Shown in pieces: positions 6,647-14,327 of a DNA stretch of 21,599 nt. This DNA comes from Streptomyces fulvoviolaceus. Lineage in GTDB: Bacteria; Actinomycetota; Actinomycetes; Streptomycetales; Streptomycetaceae. How positions within the stretch are numbered: the first letter of the stretch is position 1; every line of letters begins with the position of its first letter. Location of the stretch: NCBI RefSeq assembly GCF_000718165.1, contig NZ_JOEY01000094.1, forward strand, positions 1 through 21,599. Direction: 5' to 3'. Position numbers and translations under genes: made by a program. Below the pieces are notes generated by a model that worked only from the letters and a program-made list of their open reading frames with translations, was not told the origin of the DNA and did not search any database.

Positions 6647-6692
6647 AAAGACCCCCTCCACCCTGCGTTTCCGCAGTTCGGAGGGGGTCTTT
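6647..6692 (-). terminator. Terminator of tRNA-Tyr, 13-bp stem
   Basis: AAAGACCCCCTCC (6647-6659) and GGAGGGGGTCTTT (6680-6692) are perfect reverse complements. The 20-base loop contains a second small hairpin, CTGCG/CGCAG (6663-6676). On the minus strand the structure begins eight bases after the tRNA 3' end and its final stem strand ends in TCTTT, so it fits a factor-independent terminator for the tRNA. Confidence 0.85.
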
Positions 6693-6699
6693 CTCAGCG

Positions 6700-6747
6700 T
6701 GGCGGCGCCAGGGTTCGAACCTGGGTAGGCTGAGCCGGCAGATTTAC
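6700..6747. other. Potential SLP1-type attachment site (empty)
   Basis: The 3' half of tRNA-Tyr, from anticodon to discriminator, corresponds to the region used as attB by the SLP1 family of integrative plasmids in Streptomyces (established for S. coelicolor; the exact core is not reproduced here from data). There is no integrase gene and no second copy of the tRNA 3' end elsewhere in the window, and flanking genes look chromosomal, so the site appears unoccupied. Confidence 0.35.
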
Positions 6748-6781
6748 AGTCTGCTCCCTTTGGCCGCTCGGGCACACCGCC
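6700..6781 (-). tRNA. tRNA-Tyr, anticodon GTA
   Basis: An 82-nt class II tRNA read on the minus strand. The acceptor stem is GGCGGTG (from 6781) pairing with CGCCGCC with one G-U pair; the discriminator is A (6700) and no CCA is encoded. The anticodon stem GCAGA/TCTGC holds the loop CTGTAAA with GTA at 6747-6745. There is a long variable arm, and the T arm is CCAGG-TTCGAAC-CCTGG. The long variable arm plus GTA identifies tyrosine. In Streptomyces a tRNA-Tyr gene is the integration site of SLP1-type elements; see findings. Confidence 0.97.
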
Positions 6782-6960
6782 GGGGTTGCTGCCCTTCGAA
6801 CCGTCTTTCGGCGGTGCTCCGTGGCAACGACGTAAACAATACCCGATAGGGAGGGGTGCTTCGCCACCCGATTGATCAGCGCTCGGGGGACCCGGGGTGG
6901 CTAGGCTTATGCGGATGCGGCCCGGGACCACGCCGGGCTCGGCGGCCACCCCACGTACGC

Positions 6961-6988
6961 CGATACGCACCCGATACGCACCCGATAC
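6961..6988 (+). repeat. 11-bp tandem repeat in yajQ leader
   Basis: CGATACGCACC occurs twice in tandem (6961-6971, 6972-6982), followed by a partial copy CGATACA (to 6989). It lies immediately before the AAGGAG ribosome binding site of yajQ. It may be simple slippage; a role in translation initiation is not evident. Confidence 0.8.
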
Positions 6989-7003
6989 AAGGAGCCACAG
7001 GAC

Positions 7004-7492
7004 ATGGCCGACTCCAGTTTCGACATCGTCTCGAAGGTCGAGCGGCAGGAGGTCGACAACGCCCTCAACCAGGCCGCCAAGGAGATCTCGCAGCGCTACG
7101 ACTTCAAGGGCGTGGGTGCCTCGATCTCGTGGTCCGGTGACAAGATCCAGATGGAGGCGAACTCCGAGGACCGTGTGAAGGCCATCCTCGACGTCTTCCA
7201 GTCCAAGCTGATCAAGCGCGGCATCTCGCTGAAGGCGCTGGACGCCGGTGAGCCGCAGCTGTCCGGCAAGGAGTACAAGATCTTCGCGTCCATCGAGGAG
7301 GGCATCTCCCAGGACAACGCGAAGAAGGTAGCGAAGATCATCCGCGACGAAGGCCCGAAGGGCGTGAAGGCCCAGGTTCAGGGGGACGAGCTGCGGGTCA
7401 GCTCGAAGAGCCGTGACGACCTGCAGACCATCATCGCCCTGCTGAAGGGCAAGGACTTCGACTTCGCGATCCAGTTCGTGAACTACCGGTAG
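7004..7492 (+). CDS. yajQ: YajQ-family nucleotide-binding protein
   Basis: A 162-residue protein matching the YajQ family over its full length: [20 protein letters not shown] at the start, [39 protein letters not shown], and a C-terminus ending FAIQFVNYR. The protein has two ferredoxin-like (RRM-like) domains. Family members bind nucleotides or RNA, and a Xanthomonas member binds cyclic di-GMP and acts with a transcription factor; whether the actinobacterial form does so is not known from sequence. The ATG at 7004 has AAGGAG (6989-6994) nine bases upstream. It is monocistronic, ending at a strong hairpin. A possible -10, TAGGCT (6902-6907), lies about 100 bases upstream without a clear -35. 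Confidence 0.96.
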   Translation: MADSSFDIVSKVERQEVDNALNQAAKEISQRYDFKGVGASISWSGDKIQMEANSEDRVKAILDVFQSKLIKRGISLKALDAGEPQLSGKEYKIFASIEEGISQDNAKKVAKIIRDEGPKGVKAQVQGDELRVSSKSRDDLQTIIALLKGKDFDFAIQFVNYR

Positions 7493-7527
7493 GACATGCC
7501 GGTGGGGACGACGGTCCGTCGCACGAG

Positions 7528-7560
7528 GAAGGGTGGGCACCTGGCCGGTGCCCACCCTTC
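7528..7560. terminator. Bidirectional terminator, perfect 14-bp stem
   Basis: GAAGGGTGGGCACC (7528-7541) and GGTGCCCACCCTTC (7547-7560) are perfect reverse complements around the 5-base loop TGGCC. The structure lies between the convergent yajQ (+) and GlsB-like (-) genes, and the stem ends in A/T pairs on both sides, so it can serve both transcripts. Confidence 0.92.
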
Positions 7561-7590
7561 TCGCCTGCTGGCTGCGGTTCGGGGGTGTGC

Positions 7591-7857
7591 TCAGTCGCGC
7601 GAGTTGCCGAACAGGAGGCGGTAGCCGATCAGAAGGACGAGCGAGCCGCCGATCGCCGCGGCCCAGGTGGTGCTGTCGTAGAAGTTCTTGGTGATCGGGT
7701 GGTCCAGCCAGCGGGCCGATATCCAGCCGCCGATGAACGCGCCCGCGACGCCGATGACGGTCGTACCGATGAAGCCGCCCGGGTCACGGCCCGGCAGCAG
7801 GAACTTGGCGATGGCTCCGGCCAACAGCCCCAGGATGATCCAGCCGATGATGCTCAT
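7591..7857 (-). CDS. GlsB/YeaQ/YmgE-family small membrane protein
   Basis: An 88-residue protein with three hydrophobic segments and the family's glycine-rich pattern: MSIIGWIILGLLAGAIAKFL, then PGRDPGGFIGTTVIGVAGAFIGGWIS, and a final WAAAIGGSLVLLIGYRLLF. This matches the transglycosylase-associated (GlsB/YeaQ/YmgE) family, linked to general stress in several bacteria; the molecular role is unknown. The ATG at 7857 is preferred over an upstream start because the first membrane segment begins there; AGGG lies just upstream. It is divergent from the APC permease with about 200 bases between them and ends at the shared terminator. Confidence 0.88.
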   Translation of the reverse strand: MSIIGWIILGLLAGAIAKFLLPGRDPGGFIGTTVIGVAGAFIGGWISARWLDHPITKNFYDSTTWAAAIGGSLVLLIGYRLLFGNSRD

Positions 7858-8059
7858 GCCCTGAACCTGCCCTTCCGCGCTGTGCCTGCACTGTCCCGAC
7901 ACTGTGATCTACGTCCGTACGGGCTGTGCTCGTGCGCAAGCCCATGGGTCGTACGTCGGACTCGTGCGACCTGCTTGTTGTGCGGGTGTTCTCGTCGTGT
8001 TGATGAAGAGGACGTCACGGCTGCGTCTGGCGGTTGCACGGATCAGTAGGGTGCGGCAC

Positions 8060-9304
8060 ATGACACGTTCCGATGCCGAGCTGCGGCGCACTCTGGGAGT
8101 GGGAGACGCCGTCGTCATCGGGCTCGGTTCGATGATCGGGGCCGGGATCTTCGCCGCTCTCGGGCCTGCGGCGCGTGCGGCCGGGTCGGGACTGTTGCTC
8201 GGGCTCGCGGTGGCCGCCGTGGTCGCCTACTGCAATGCCACTTCGTCCGCGCGGTTGGCCGCCCTGTATCCGGCCTCCGGCGGCACGTACGTGTACGGGC
8301 GGGAGCGGCTCGGGCCGTTCTGGGGTTATCTCGCGGGCTGGTCGTTCGTGGTCGGGAAGACGGCCTCCTGTGCGGCGATGGCTCTCACGGTGGGGGCGTA
8401 CGTGTGGCCGGGGCAGGCTCACGCCGTGGCGGTCGCGGCCGTGGTGGCGCTGACCGCGGTGAACTACGGCGGCGTCCAGAAGTCCGCCTGGCTGACCCGG
8501 GCGATCGTGGCGGTGGTCCTGGCTGTCCTCGCTTCCGTGGTGGTCGTGTGTCTGGGGTCCGGGGAGTCCAGCGCCGGACGGCTGGACATCGGGGCGTCGA
8601 GCGGCGTGAGCGGGGTGCTGCAGGCGGCCGGCCTGCTGTTCTTCGCGTTCGCGGGGTACGCGCGCATCGCGACCCTCGGTGAGGAGGTGCGGGATCCCGC
8701 GCGCACCATCCCCCGCGCGATCCCTCTGGCTCTGGGCATCGCGTTGGCGGTGTACGTGTGTGTGGCGGTGGCTGTCCTCTCCGTGCTGGGGGCCGATGCT
8801 CTGGGGCGCGCGGGCGCTCCGCTGACCGAGGCGGTGCGGGCGGCCGGGGTGCCGGGGCTTGTGCCGGTGGTGCGGGTGGGTGCCGCCCTGGCCGCGCTCG
8901 GCTCGCTGCTCGCCCTCATCCTGGGCGTCTCGCGGACCACGCTGGCCATGGCCCGGGACCGGCATCTGCCCGGCGCGCTGTCCGCCGTACATCCGCGGTT
9001 CCAGGTGCCGCATCGGGCCGAACTGGCCGTGGGCGCGGTGGTCACGGTCCTGGCCGCCACGGTGGACGTGCGGGGCGCGATCGGGTTCTCCTCCTTCGGT
9101 GTGCTCGCGTACTACGCGGTGGCCAACGCGTCGGCCTGGACTCTGGGGTCGGCTCCAGCGGTGCGGGTGGTACCCGCGGTGGGGCTGCTCGGGTGCGTGG
9201 TGCTGGCGTTCGCGCTGCCGGTGGTCTCGGTGGTCGTGGGTGCGGGGGTGCTGGTGGTGGGGGCCGTCGCGTATGGCGTGCGGCGGTGGGCGGCAGCCCG
9301 GTAG
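8060..9304 (+). CDS. APC-superfamily amino acid permease
   Basis: A 414-residue integral membrane protein with about 12 hydrophobic segments. The N-terminal signature LRRTLGVGDAVVIGLGSMIGAGIFAALG is that of APC-family permeases, with the GSMIGAGIF segment-1 substrate site. A later FAFAGYARIATLGEEVRDPARTIPRAI is the conserved segment-6/loop motif. Members exchange or symport amino acids and related cations at the cytoplasmic membrane; the specific substrate cannot be read. The ATG at 8060 follows TAGGGTG; an upstream in-frame ATG at 8003 would add 19 basic residues and is less likely. It is stand-alone, divergent from the GlsB-like gene and convergent with the SUKH gene. Confidence 0.88.
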   Translation: MTRSDAELRRTLGVGDAVVIGLGSMIGAGIFAALGPAARAAGSGLLLGLAVAAVVAYCNATSSARLAALYPASGGTYVYGRERLGPFWGYLAGWSFVVGKTASCAAMALTVGAYVWPGQAHAVAVAAVVALTAVNYGGVQKSAWLTRAIVAVVLAVLASVVVVCLGSGESSAGRLDIGASSGVSGVLQAAGLLFFAFAGYARIATLGEEVRDPARTIPRAIPLALGIALAVYVCVAVAVLSVLGADALGRAGAPLTEAVRAAGVPGLVPVVRVGAALAALGSLLALILGVSRTTLAMARDRHLPGALSAVHPRFQVPHRAELAVGAVVTVLAATVDVRGAIGFSSFGVLAYYAVANASAWTLGSAPAVRVVPAVGLLGCVVLAFALPVVSVVVGAGVLVVGAVAYGVRRWAAAR

Positions 9305-9457
9305 GGCGGAGGGCTCGAGGGCCATGGGTGTCCAGGGCTGCGGTGGGGCGTGCGCGTGCCACCTGGGCCCGTGCCGTTCAAGAGGTGGTCACCCCCACGA
9401 GACGGTCACCCACTGCGCACGGTGAGCCGACGGCCTCGCGCGTGCCGTCCGCAGCAG

Positions 9458-9478
9458 CCGATACGTCGGCCGTATTGG
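9458..9478. terminator. Weak hairpin between convergent genes
   Basis: CCGATACG (9458-9465) pairs with CGTATTGG (9471-9478), 8 pairs with one G-U, around the loop TCGGC. It lies in the 186-base gap between the APC permease and SUKH genes, where a terminator is expected. No better hairpin was seen in this gap. Confidence 0.35.
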
Positions 9479-9490
9479 GAGCCCTGACCC

Positions 9491-10060
9491 TCAGGACGCC
9501 TGTACAGGCGGCGCCGTTCGTATGTGGAACTCGGTCCAAGGGGCCATCTCCAACTCCTCGTTCGTCTCCTCGTACCAGCCCGCGCCGTCGACCCAGGCGC
9601 GCAGCCAGTCCGTGAGGGTGGGGGCGTCCACGAACCAGGCATGGTCGGAGTCGTGGGCGTTCGGCTCGAACAGCAGGACGGTGGCTTGCGGGCTGTGGCA
9701 GTCCACGCACGCGTACATCGCGCAGCCCCAGTGCGATATCGGCAGAACGCCTTCAGGCCATGGCCAGTCGGGGTCCTTGCGGCCGCTCTTGCGGTTGGCG
9801 AGGTACTGCACGACGGCGGCGGGTTCGCCGGCGGGAGGGCTGTCCAGCAGGGGCAACAAGCCGTACTCCGGGCCGAATCCGCCGTCTCCTATCCGCAGGT
9901 AGAGGTCGGCGAGCAGCGGAGGCAGGCGGAAGCCCAGGGCGGCCTCGGCCCGGGCCAGGGTGGGTGCGTCCACCGGCTCGGGGAGGGAAGTCCAGCCCCA
10001 CGGGCGGGTGTTGCGGGCATTGGCCGCCACCCGTGTCAGCAACTGCTCGCTCTCGGTCAT
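9491..10060 (-). CDS. SMI1/KNR4 (SUKH) family protein
   Basis: A 189-residue protein with the SUKH pattern. An N-terminal LPEPVDAPTLARAEAALGFRLPPLLADLYLRIGDGGFGPEYGLLPL block (residues 26-71) is followed by VLPISHWGCAMYACVDC (residues 105-121) and a C-terminal AWFVDAPTLTDWLRAWVDG. SUKH proteins include immunity proteins against polymorphic toxins as well as housekeeping regulators. The ATG at 10060 is the first in-frame ATG; no good Shine-Dalgarno is seen, and a TTG at 10108 is an alternative. It lies 130 bases downstream of the barstar-domain gene on the same strand. No toxin gene is visible nearby, so an immunity role is inference from family and neighbour. Confidence 0.85.
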   Translation of the reverse strand: MTESEQLLTRVAANARNTRPWGWTSLPEPVDAPTLARAEAALGFRLPPLLADLYLRIGDGGFGPEYGLLPLLDSPPAGEPAAVVQYLANRKSGRKDPDWPWPEGVLPISHWGCAMYACVDCHSPQATVLLFEPNAHDSDHAWFVDAPTLTDWLRAWVDGAGWYEETNEELEMAPWTEFHIRTAPPVQAS

Positions 10061-10099
10061 GGGTTCATCATGCAGGGCGGCACTGACAATCGGTGGGCC

Positions 10100-10126
10100 T
10101 GTGGACAACCTCCGGGCTGTGGAGAA
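10100..10126 (-). promoter_or_regulatory. Two DnaA-box-like 9-mers
   Basis: On the minus strand, TTGTCCACA (10108-10100) equals the preferred Streptomyces DnaA box, and TTCTCCACA (10126-10118) differs at one position. They are 18 bases apart in the same orientation, upstream of the SUKH gene. An origin is not suggested: only two boxes and no dnaA or dnaN nearby. DnaA titration or regulation is possible, as is chance. Confidence 0.4.
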
Positions 10127-10146
10127 CGTGCGGCCCGACCGGGGCC

Positions 10147-10196
10147 GGCGAGACGGTCAGGCCAGGCAGCCAGGCAGCCAGGCGAGACGGTCAGGC
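10147..10196. repeat. Short direct repeats after barstar gene
   Basis: GGCGAGACGGTCAGGC occurs at 10147-10162 and 10181-10196, enclosing about 2.5 tandem copies of CCAGGCAG. The right copy overlaps the stop codon of the barstar-domain gene. This looks like replication slippage and has no evident function. Confidence 0.85.
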
Positions 10197-11348
10197 GAGG
10201 TGAACCTCGACACCCTTCTCGGTCAGGAACGCCAGGAGTTCCTCGAAGAGCGGCGAGCTGTGGTCGGTGTGCGGGTTCGCTCCGAGGCAGGTGCGGGCGA
10301 CGTCGGCGTCGTGCCAGACCAGGGTGAGGGGCGGGGCGGCACCCCAGCGGCCTCTCAGGCAGTCGTTGAGGGCGTCGAAGCCCCAACCGAAGTATCCGCC
10401 TGGCCCGTTCACCGCCTCGCCCATCGCGCAGAAGAAGCCCGGTCCGTCGGTGATGTGGCGGCCGTCGAGGTCGTACGTGGTGCCGGAGGGCTGGTCCTGA
10501 CGGCCGTAGACATGGTTTTCCCGGGCCGTGTTGAGCCAGAAGCGGCGCTCGTCGGTGGTGCACCGCGCCCAGCGGTTGGGCTCAGCAGGGCGTCCCGCGC
10601 CCCACAGCTCCCACACCTCGCGGGCCGCCAGCGGCGGGCGCTCCGACCACGGGTCGAGGGTGAGGTCTACCAGACCGCGGCCCCGGGCGGACGGAATCCA
10701 GGCACGCAGCTCGCCTTCGGCCGCGGACTGCACGGGGCGGCCGTACGAGTCGATGCGCAGGACCTTCGCATGGCCGAGGTCCTCCTCCCCCGCGTCCATC
10801 GCCGCGCGCAGGGCTCCTTGTGGGGAGCAGCCCAGCAGGCGCAGCGGGGGTTCTAGGGGCTCATCCCGGTCCTGCCGTACGCAGGCCAGGTCGCGGCAGG
10901 TTCCCTGCGGTTCGCCTTGCGTGCCCAGGAGGCGGAAGCCCGGGGACAGCGGTGGGCGCTCGGGATAGCCGAAGGGGTTGTCGTCGGGTTCGCTTCCCTC
11001 GACAGTGACGTCGCGCAGTGACAGGTCACGGGCGCAGGGGCGGTCGCCGAGGACACGTACGTCTTCGAGGTACCACTCTCCGACTGCCGTGCCGGACTTG
11101 TCGAGGATCTCCAGGGTGAGGGAGCCGAGCGGGGCCGAACCCTCGGCACGCGCGCGCGTGAGGGCTGTGCGCAGTTCGCCCTCGGGTGCGCAGCCGAGGA
11201 GTTCGTACGTCTCCGGGGTGGGCGGAGGAGGGTCGGCGAAGAGGTCGCCGGCGTCCTCGCACAGGGCCCATGTCTCCTCGTAGCCGTCCTGGCCCTCGAA
11301 TTCGGCTTCTCGGTCGTACGACAGCAGGACGTACTTCGGTGCCCCCAC
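10191..11348 (-). CDS. Barstar-domain protein with duplicated N-terminal module
   Basis: A 385-residue protein. Residues about 291-384 are a barstar (ribonuclease inhibitor) domain. YFGWGFDALNDC at 319-330 aligns with the barnase-binding helix of barstar; Tyr29, Asp35, Asp39 and Cys40 of barstar correspond to Tyr319, Asp325, Asp329 and Cys330, while Asn33 is replaced by Gly323. The N-terminal 290 residues hold an imperfect duplication (LLGCAPEGELRTAL at 50-63, LLGCSPQGALRAAM at 171-184, each followed by a strand-rich stretch), of unknown fold. The start is GTG at 11348, 15 bases after the yccF stop, so it may be the third gene of an htpX-yccF operon. Probable inhibitor of an RNase or toxin, the partner unknown. 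Cytoplasmic. Confidence 0.82.
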   Translation of the reverse strand: MGAPKYVLLSYDREAEFEGQDGYEETWALCEDAGDLFADPPPPTPETYELLGCAPEGELRTALTRARAEGSAPLGSLTLEILDKSGTAVGEWYLEDVRVLGDRPCARDLSLRDVTVEGSEPDDNPFGYPERPPLSPGFRLLGTQGEPQGTCRDLACVRQDRDEPLEPPLRLLGCSPQGALRAAMDAGEEDLGHAKVLRIDSYGRPVQSAAEGELRAWIPSARGRGLVDLTLDPWSERPPLAAREVWELWGAGRPAEPNRWARCTTDERRFWLNTARENHVYGRQDQPSGTTYDLDGRHITDGPGFFCAMGEAVNGPGGYFGWGFDALNDCLRGRWGAAPPLTLVWHDADVARTCLGANPHTDHSSPLFEELLAFLTEKGVEVHLA

Positions 11349-11363
11349 CCCCCGGCCCGCCCG

Positions 11364-11756
11364 TCAGCGCGTCGCGAACGGCTCGTCGGTGGGCACGATT
11401 TCGCGTCCCAGGGGGAACAGGGAGACGGGGATCAGCTTGAAGTTGGCGATGCCGAACGGGATGCCGATGATCGTGACGCACAGGATGAGGCCGGTGACGA
11501 TGTGGCCGATGGCCAGCCACCAGCCCGCGAGGACCAGCCACAGGACGTTGCCGACGCAGGAGGGCGCGCCGGCGTCGCGGCGCTCGACCGTCGTGTACCC
11601 GAAGGGCCACAGGGCGTAGACGCCGATGCGGAAGGCAGCGATCCCGAACGGGATGCCGATGATCGTGATGCACAGCAGCGCGCCCGCGGCCAGGTAGCCG
11701 AGGAACAGCCAGAAGCCGCTCAGGACGAGCCAAATGACGTTCAGGATGGTTTTCAC
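11364..11756 (-). CDS. YccF-family inner membrane protein
   Basis: A 130-residue membrane protein made of two similar halves, each with a hydrophobic helix followed by the YccF (DUF307) signature: [18 protein letters not shown] at about 27-44 and [19 protein letters not shown] at about 90-108. The family's role is not established. The GTG start at 11756 overlaps the htpX stop by four bases (GTGA), and no good independent Shine-Dalgarno is present, so translation is probably coupled to htpX. This suggests a functional link to the membrane protease, as a substrate, partner or co-regulated membrane-stress factor; that link is inference only. Confidence 0.88.
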   Translation of the reverse strand: MKTILNVIWLVLSGFWLFLGYLAAGALLCITIIGIPFGIAAFRIGVYALWPFGYTTVERRDAGAPSCVGNVLWLVLAGWWLAIGHIVTGLILCVTIIGIPFGIANFKLIPVSLFPLGREIVPTDEPFATR

Positions 11757-12616
11757 TGTGGGGGACCTGCCATCTTCTCGAGCCGGGCGATGCGCTCCGC
11801 CATCGGCGGGTGTGTCGAGAACATCTTGGAGAGTCCCTGGCCTGGGCGGAAGGGATTCGCGATCATCATGTGGCTCGCGGTCTCGATCCGGGGCTCGGGG
11901 GGCAACGGGAGCTGCTTGGTGCCGAGTTCGAGCTTGCGCAGGGCGCTGGCGAGGGCGAGGGGGTCGCCGGTGAGCTGGACGCCGGACGCATCCGCCTCGT
12001 ACTCCCTGGAGCGGCTGATGGCCATCTGGATGAGGGTGGCGGCGATGGGCCCCAGGAGCATGATCATCAACATGCCGAGGAGGCCGGGTCCGTCATCGTC
12101 GTCGGAGCGGCCGATCGGGATCAGCCAGGCGAAGTTGACCAGGAACATGATCACGGAGGCGAGGGCACCGGCGACCGAGGAGATGAGGATGTCCCGGTTG
12201 TAGACGTGGCTGAGCTCATGGCCGATGACGCCGCGCAGCTCGCGCTCGTCCAGGATGCGCAGGATGCCTTCCGTGCAGCACACTGCGGCGTTGCGCGGAT
12301 TGCGGCCGGTCGCGAAGGCGTTGGGTGCCTCGGTCGGGGAGATGTACAGGCGCGGCATGGGCTGGCGGGCCTGGGTGGAGAGCTCGCGGACCATCCGGTA
12401 GAGGGCCGGGGCCTCGAACTCACTGACCGGGCGGGCGCGCATCGCGCGTAGAGCCAGCTTGTCGCTGTTCCAGTACGCGTACGCGTTGGTGCCCAGGGCG
12501 ATCAGGACGGCGACGACGAGCCCCATACGGCCGAAGAAGCTGCCGATGACGATGATGAGTGCGGACAGTCCCCCGAGGAGTACTGCGGTCCTGAGCCCGT
12601 TGTGCCGGCGGTGCAC
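11753..12616 (-). CDS. htpX: HtpX-family membrane zinc metalloprotease
   Basis: A 287-residue M48B protease, the normal HtpX length. Two N-terminal membrane segments (about 10-27 and 31-47) are followed by the zinc site: His133 and His137 in [11 protein letters not shown], with Glu205 in SREYEAD as third ligand. Two more hydrophobic stretches lie between (about 145-170 and 178-200). HtpX degrades misfolded or damaged membrane proteins with its active site facing the cytoplasm. The GTG at 12616 is chosen because GGAGGG lies seven bases upstream and the family starts at this point; the longer frame upstream is non-coding. It is followed by overlapping yccF. A hairpin at 12681-12708 and about 180 bases separate it from nuoN, so it probably has its own promoter. 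A weak candidate is TTGTCC on the minus strand near 12732. Confidence 0.95.
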   Translation of the reverse strand: MHRRHNGLRTAVLLGGLSALIIVIGSFFGRMGLVVAVLIALGTNAYAYWNSDKLALRAMRARPVSEFEAPALYRMVRELSTQARQPMPRLYISPTEAPNAFATGRNPRNAAVCCTEGILRILDERELRGVIGHELSHVYNRDILISSVAGALASVIMFLVNFAWLIPIGRSDDDDGPGLLGMLMIMLLGPIAATLIQMAISRSREYEADASGVQLTGDPLALASALRKLELGTKQLPLPPEPRIETASHMMIANPFRPGQGLSKMFSTHPPMAERIARLEKMAGPPQ

Positions 12617-12680
12617 GGTACGCCCTCCAAATCGTGCAGCAGGGGGACCCTTTGCTTGCTGATCTCCGATGTCTCCGAGC

Positions 12681-12708
12681 CACTGGTGCCGTGGTGGCAC
12701 ATCCAGTG
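12681..12708 (-). terminator. Bulged hairpin between nuoN and htpX
   Basis: CACTGG (12681-12686) and TGCC (12687-12690) pair with GGCA (12696-12699) and CCAGTG (12703-12708), leaving a 5-base loop and a 3-base bulge. It lies 87 bases after the nuoN stop and 65 bases before the htpX start on the transcribed strand. It could end the nuo transcript or be part of the htpX leader. Confidence 0.35.
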
Positions 12709-12794
12709 GACCCTCACGTTTTGGACAACGCCAGGCGAGGACCGCTAGTTCCCTTGTGCGTACGGCGGCCCGCGTAGGCCGTCCGTGTGACGGC

Positions 12795-14327
12795 TCAGAA
12801 GAGTCCGGTGTCGGTGAAGCGCAGGACCAGCTGGGGGGCGCCCGAGAGGGCGATGCCGATGACGCCGGTCAGGGCGATCGCGACGGTGAGCGGGGCGGGG
12901 ACGCGGTGCCCGGCGGGTTCACCCTCGGGGGCCCGGAACAGCAGGGTCGTCCACTGGAGGTAGTAGAACAGCGCGATCACGACGTTGACGGCCATGACCA
13001 CGGCGAGCCAGCCGAGGCCCGCGTCCACGGCCGCCGAGAACACGGTGACCTTGGCGAAGAGGCCGATGATTCCCGGCGGCAGTCCGGCCAGGCAGAGCAG
13101 GAAGAAGGCCAGCAGCAGGGCGGCGAACGGGTTGCTCGCGTAGAGGCCGCGGTAGTCCGTGAGGCGGTTCGCGGGCCTCGTACGGCCCACCAGTGCGACC
13201 ACGGCGAAGGCGCCGAGGTTCATGGCGGCGTACATGAGGGCGTAGGCGACCGTGGAGCCGATGGACCGCTCGGCGTCGTCGGAGTACGCGGCGGCGGCGA
13301 TCGGGACGAGGAGGTAGCCGGCCTGGCCGACGGACGACCAGGCGAGCAGGCGTACCGCGCTGTACGCGCGTGTGGCCTGCTGGCGGAGGGCGCCGACATT
13401 GCCGACGGTCATGGTGAGGGCGGCCAGTACGGCGAGTGCCGGGCCCCAGACGTCGGCGTACGACGGGAGAGCGACGACGGTGATGAGGATCAGGCCGGAG
13501 AAGCCGACCGCCTTGCCGACGACCGACAAGTAGGCGGCGATCGGAAGCGGCGCCCCTACGTAGGTGTCCGGCACCCAGAAGTGGAAGGGGACGGCGGCCG
13601 TCTTGAAGGCGAAGCCGATGAGGGTGAGGACGACGCCGGTCTGGGCGAGGGTGTGGAGCTGTCCGTCGACGTCCTGGATGCGGTCGGCGATCTGGGTGAG
13701 GTAGAGGGTGCCGGTGGAGGCGTACACGAAGCTGATGCCCATGAGGCTCACCGCGGTCGCGGTGACCGAGGACAGGAAGAACTTCAGGGCCGCTTCGGAG
13801 GACTTCTTGTCGCCGTGCCGGATGCCGACGAGGGCGAAGGCGGGCAGGGAGGCGACCTCCAGGGCGACGATCAGGGTCGCCAGGTCGCGGGAGGCGGGCA
13901 GGAGGGCGGCTCCCGCGGCGGAGGAGAGCAGCAGGAACCAGTACTCCCCTTCGGGGAGTCCCTTGTCGGCGTCCTTGAGGGTGGTGACCGACAGGAGGGC
14001 GGAGAGGAGGGCGCCGCCGAGGACCAGGAACTGGATGACGAGGGTGAAGCGGTCCGCCGTATAGCTGCAGACGTCGGCGTCGCCGGTCAGGCAGAAGGTG
14101 CTGCGGTCGCCGTCCAGGAGGGGCAGCAGCAGGAGGGCGGAGGCGGCGAGGCCCGCGACCGACAGCCAGCCGAGCAGCGCCTTCTTGGCGTCGCCGACGA
14201 ACAGGTCGGCGACCAGGACGACGAGCCCGACGACCGCCGCGATGGTGGGCGGCGCGATGGCGAGCCAGTCGACGGACTGGACGAGGTTCGCGGCCAGCGG
14301 CTGGGCCACGGCGGCCATGGTGCTCAT
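12795..14327 (-). CDS. nuoN: NADH-quinone oxidoreductase subunit N
   Basis: A 510-residue antiporter-like subunit of the complex I membrane arm with about 14 hydrophobic segments. Charged residues of the proton channel are present: Glu157 in [12 protein letters not shown], Lys242 in [16 protein letters not shown], and Lys272 in [11 protein letters not shown]. The stretch after residue 72 contains two Cys (79 and 87) in a short non-membrane loop, which could form a disulphide. The ATG at 14327 overlaps the nuoM stop by four bases (ATGA) and has AGGAGG seven bases upstream, the clearest ribosome binding site of the cluster. It is the last gene of the nuo block. It contributes one proton-translocation unit next to NuoM and NuoK. 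Confidence 0.95.
   Translation of the reverse strand: MSTMAAVAQPLAANLVQSVDWLAIAPPTIAAVVGLVVLVADLFVGDAKKALLGWLSVAGLAASALLLLPLLDGDRSTFCLTGDADVCSYTADRFTLVIQFLVLGGALLSALLSVTTLKDADKGLPEGEYWFLLLSSAAGAALLPASRDLATLIVALEVASLPAFALVGIRHGDKKSSEAALKFFLSSVTATAVSLMGISFVYASTGTLYLTQIADRIQDVDGQLHTLAQTGVVLTLIGFAFKTAAVPFHFWVPDTYVGAPLPIAAYLSVVGKAVGFSGLILITVVALPSYADVWGPALAVLAALTMTVGNVGALRQQATRAYSAVRLLAWSSVGQAGYLLVPIAAAAYSDDAERSIGSTVAYALMYAAMNLGAFAVVALVGRTRPANRLTDYRGLYASNPFAALLLAFFLLCLAGLPPGIIGLFAKVTVFSAAVDAGLGWLAVVMAVNVVIALFYYLQWTTLLFRAPEGEPAGHRVPAPLTVAIALTGVIGIALSGAPQLVLRFTDTGLF

Noticed and set aside
6569..7555. A 328-codon minus-strand frame across yajQ and the tRNA
   Set aside because: It reads through the tRNA-Tyr gene and antisense to yajQ. 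The peptide containing GGVPERPKGADCKSAGSAYP is a well-known false translation of tRNA-Tyr.
10100..10126. Replication origin
   Set aside because: Only two DnaA-box-like sites and no dnaA, dnaN or box cluster.
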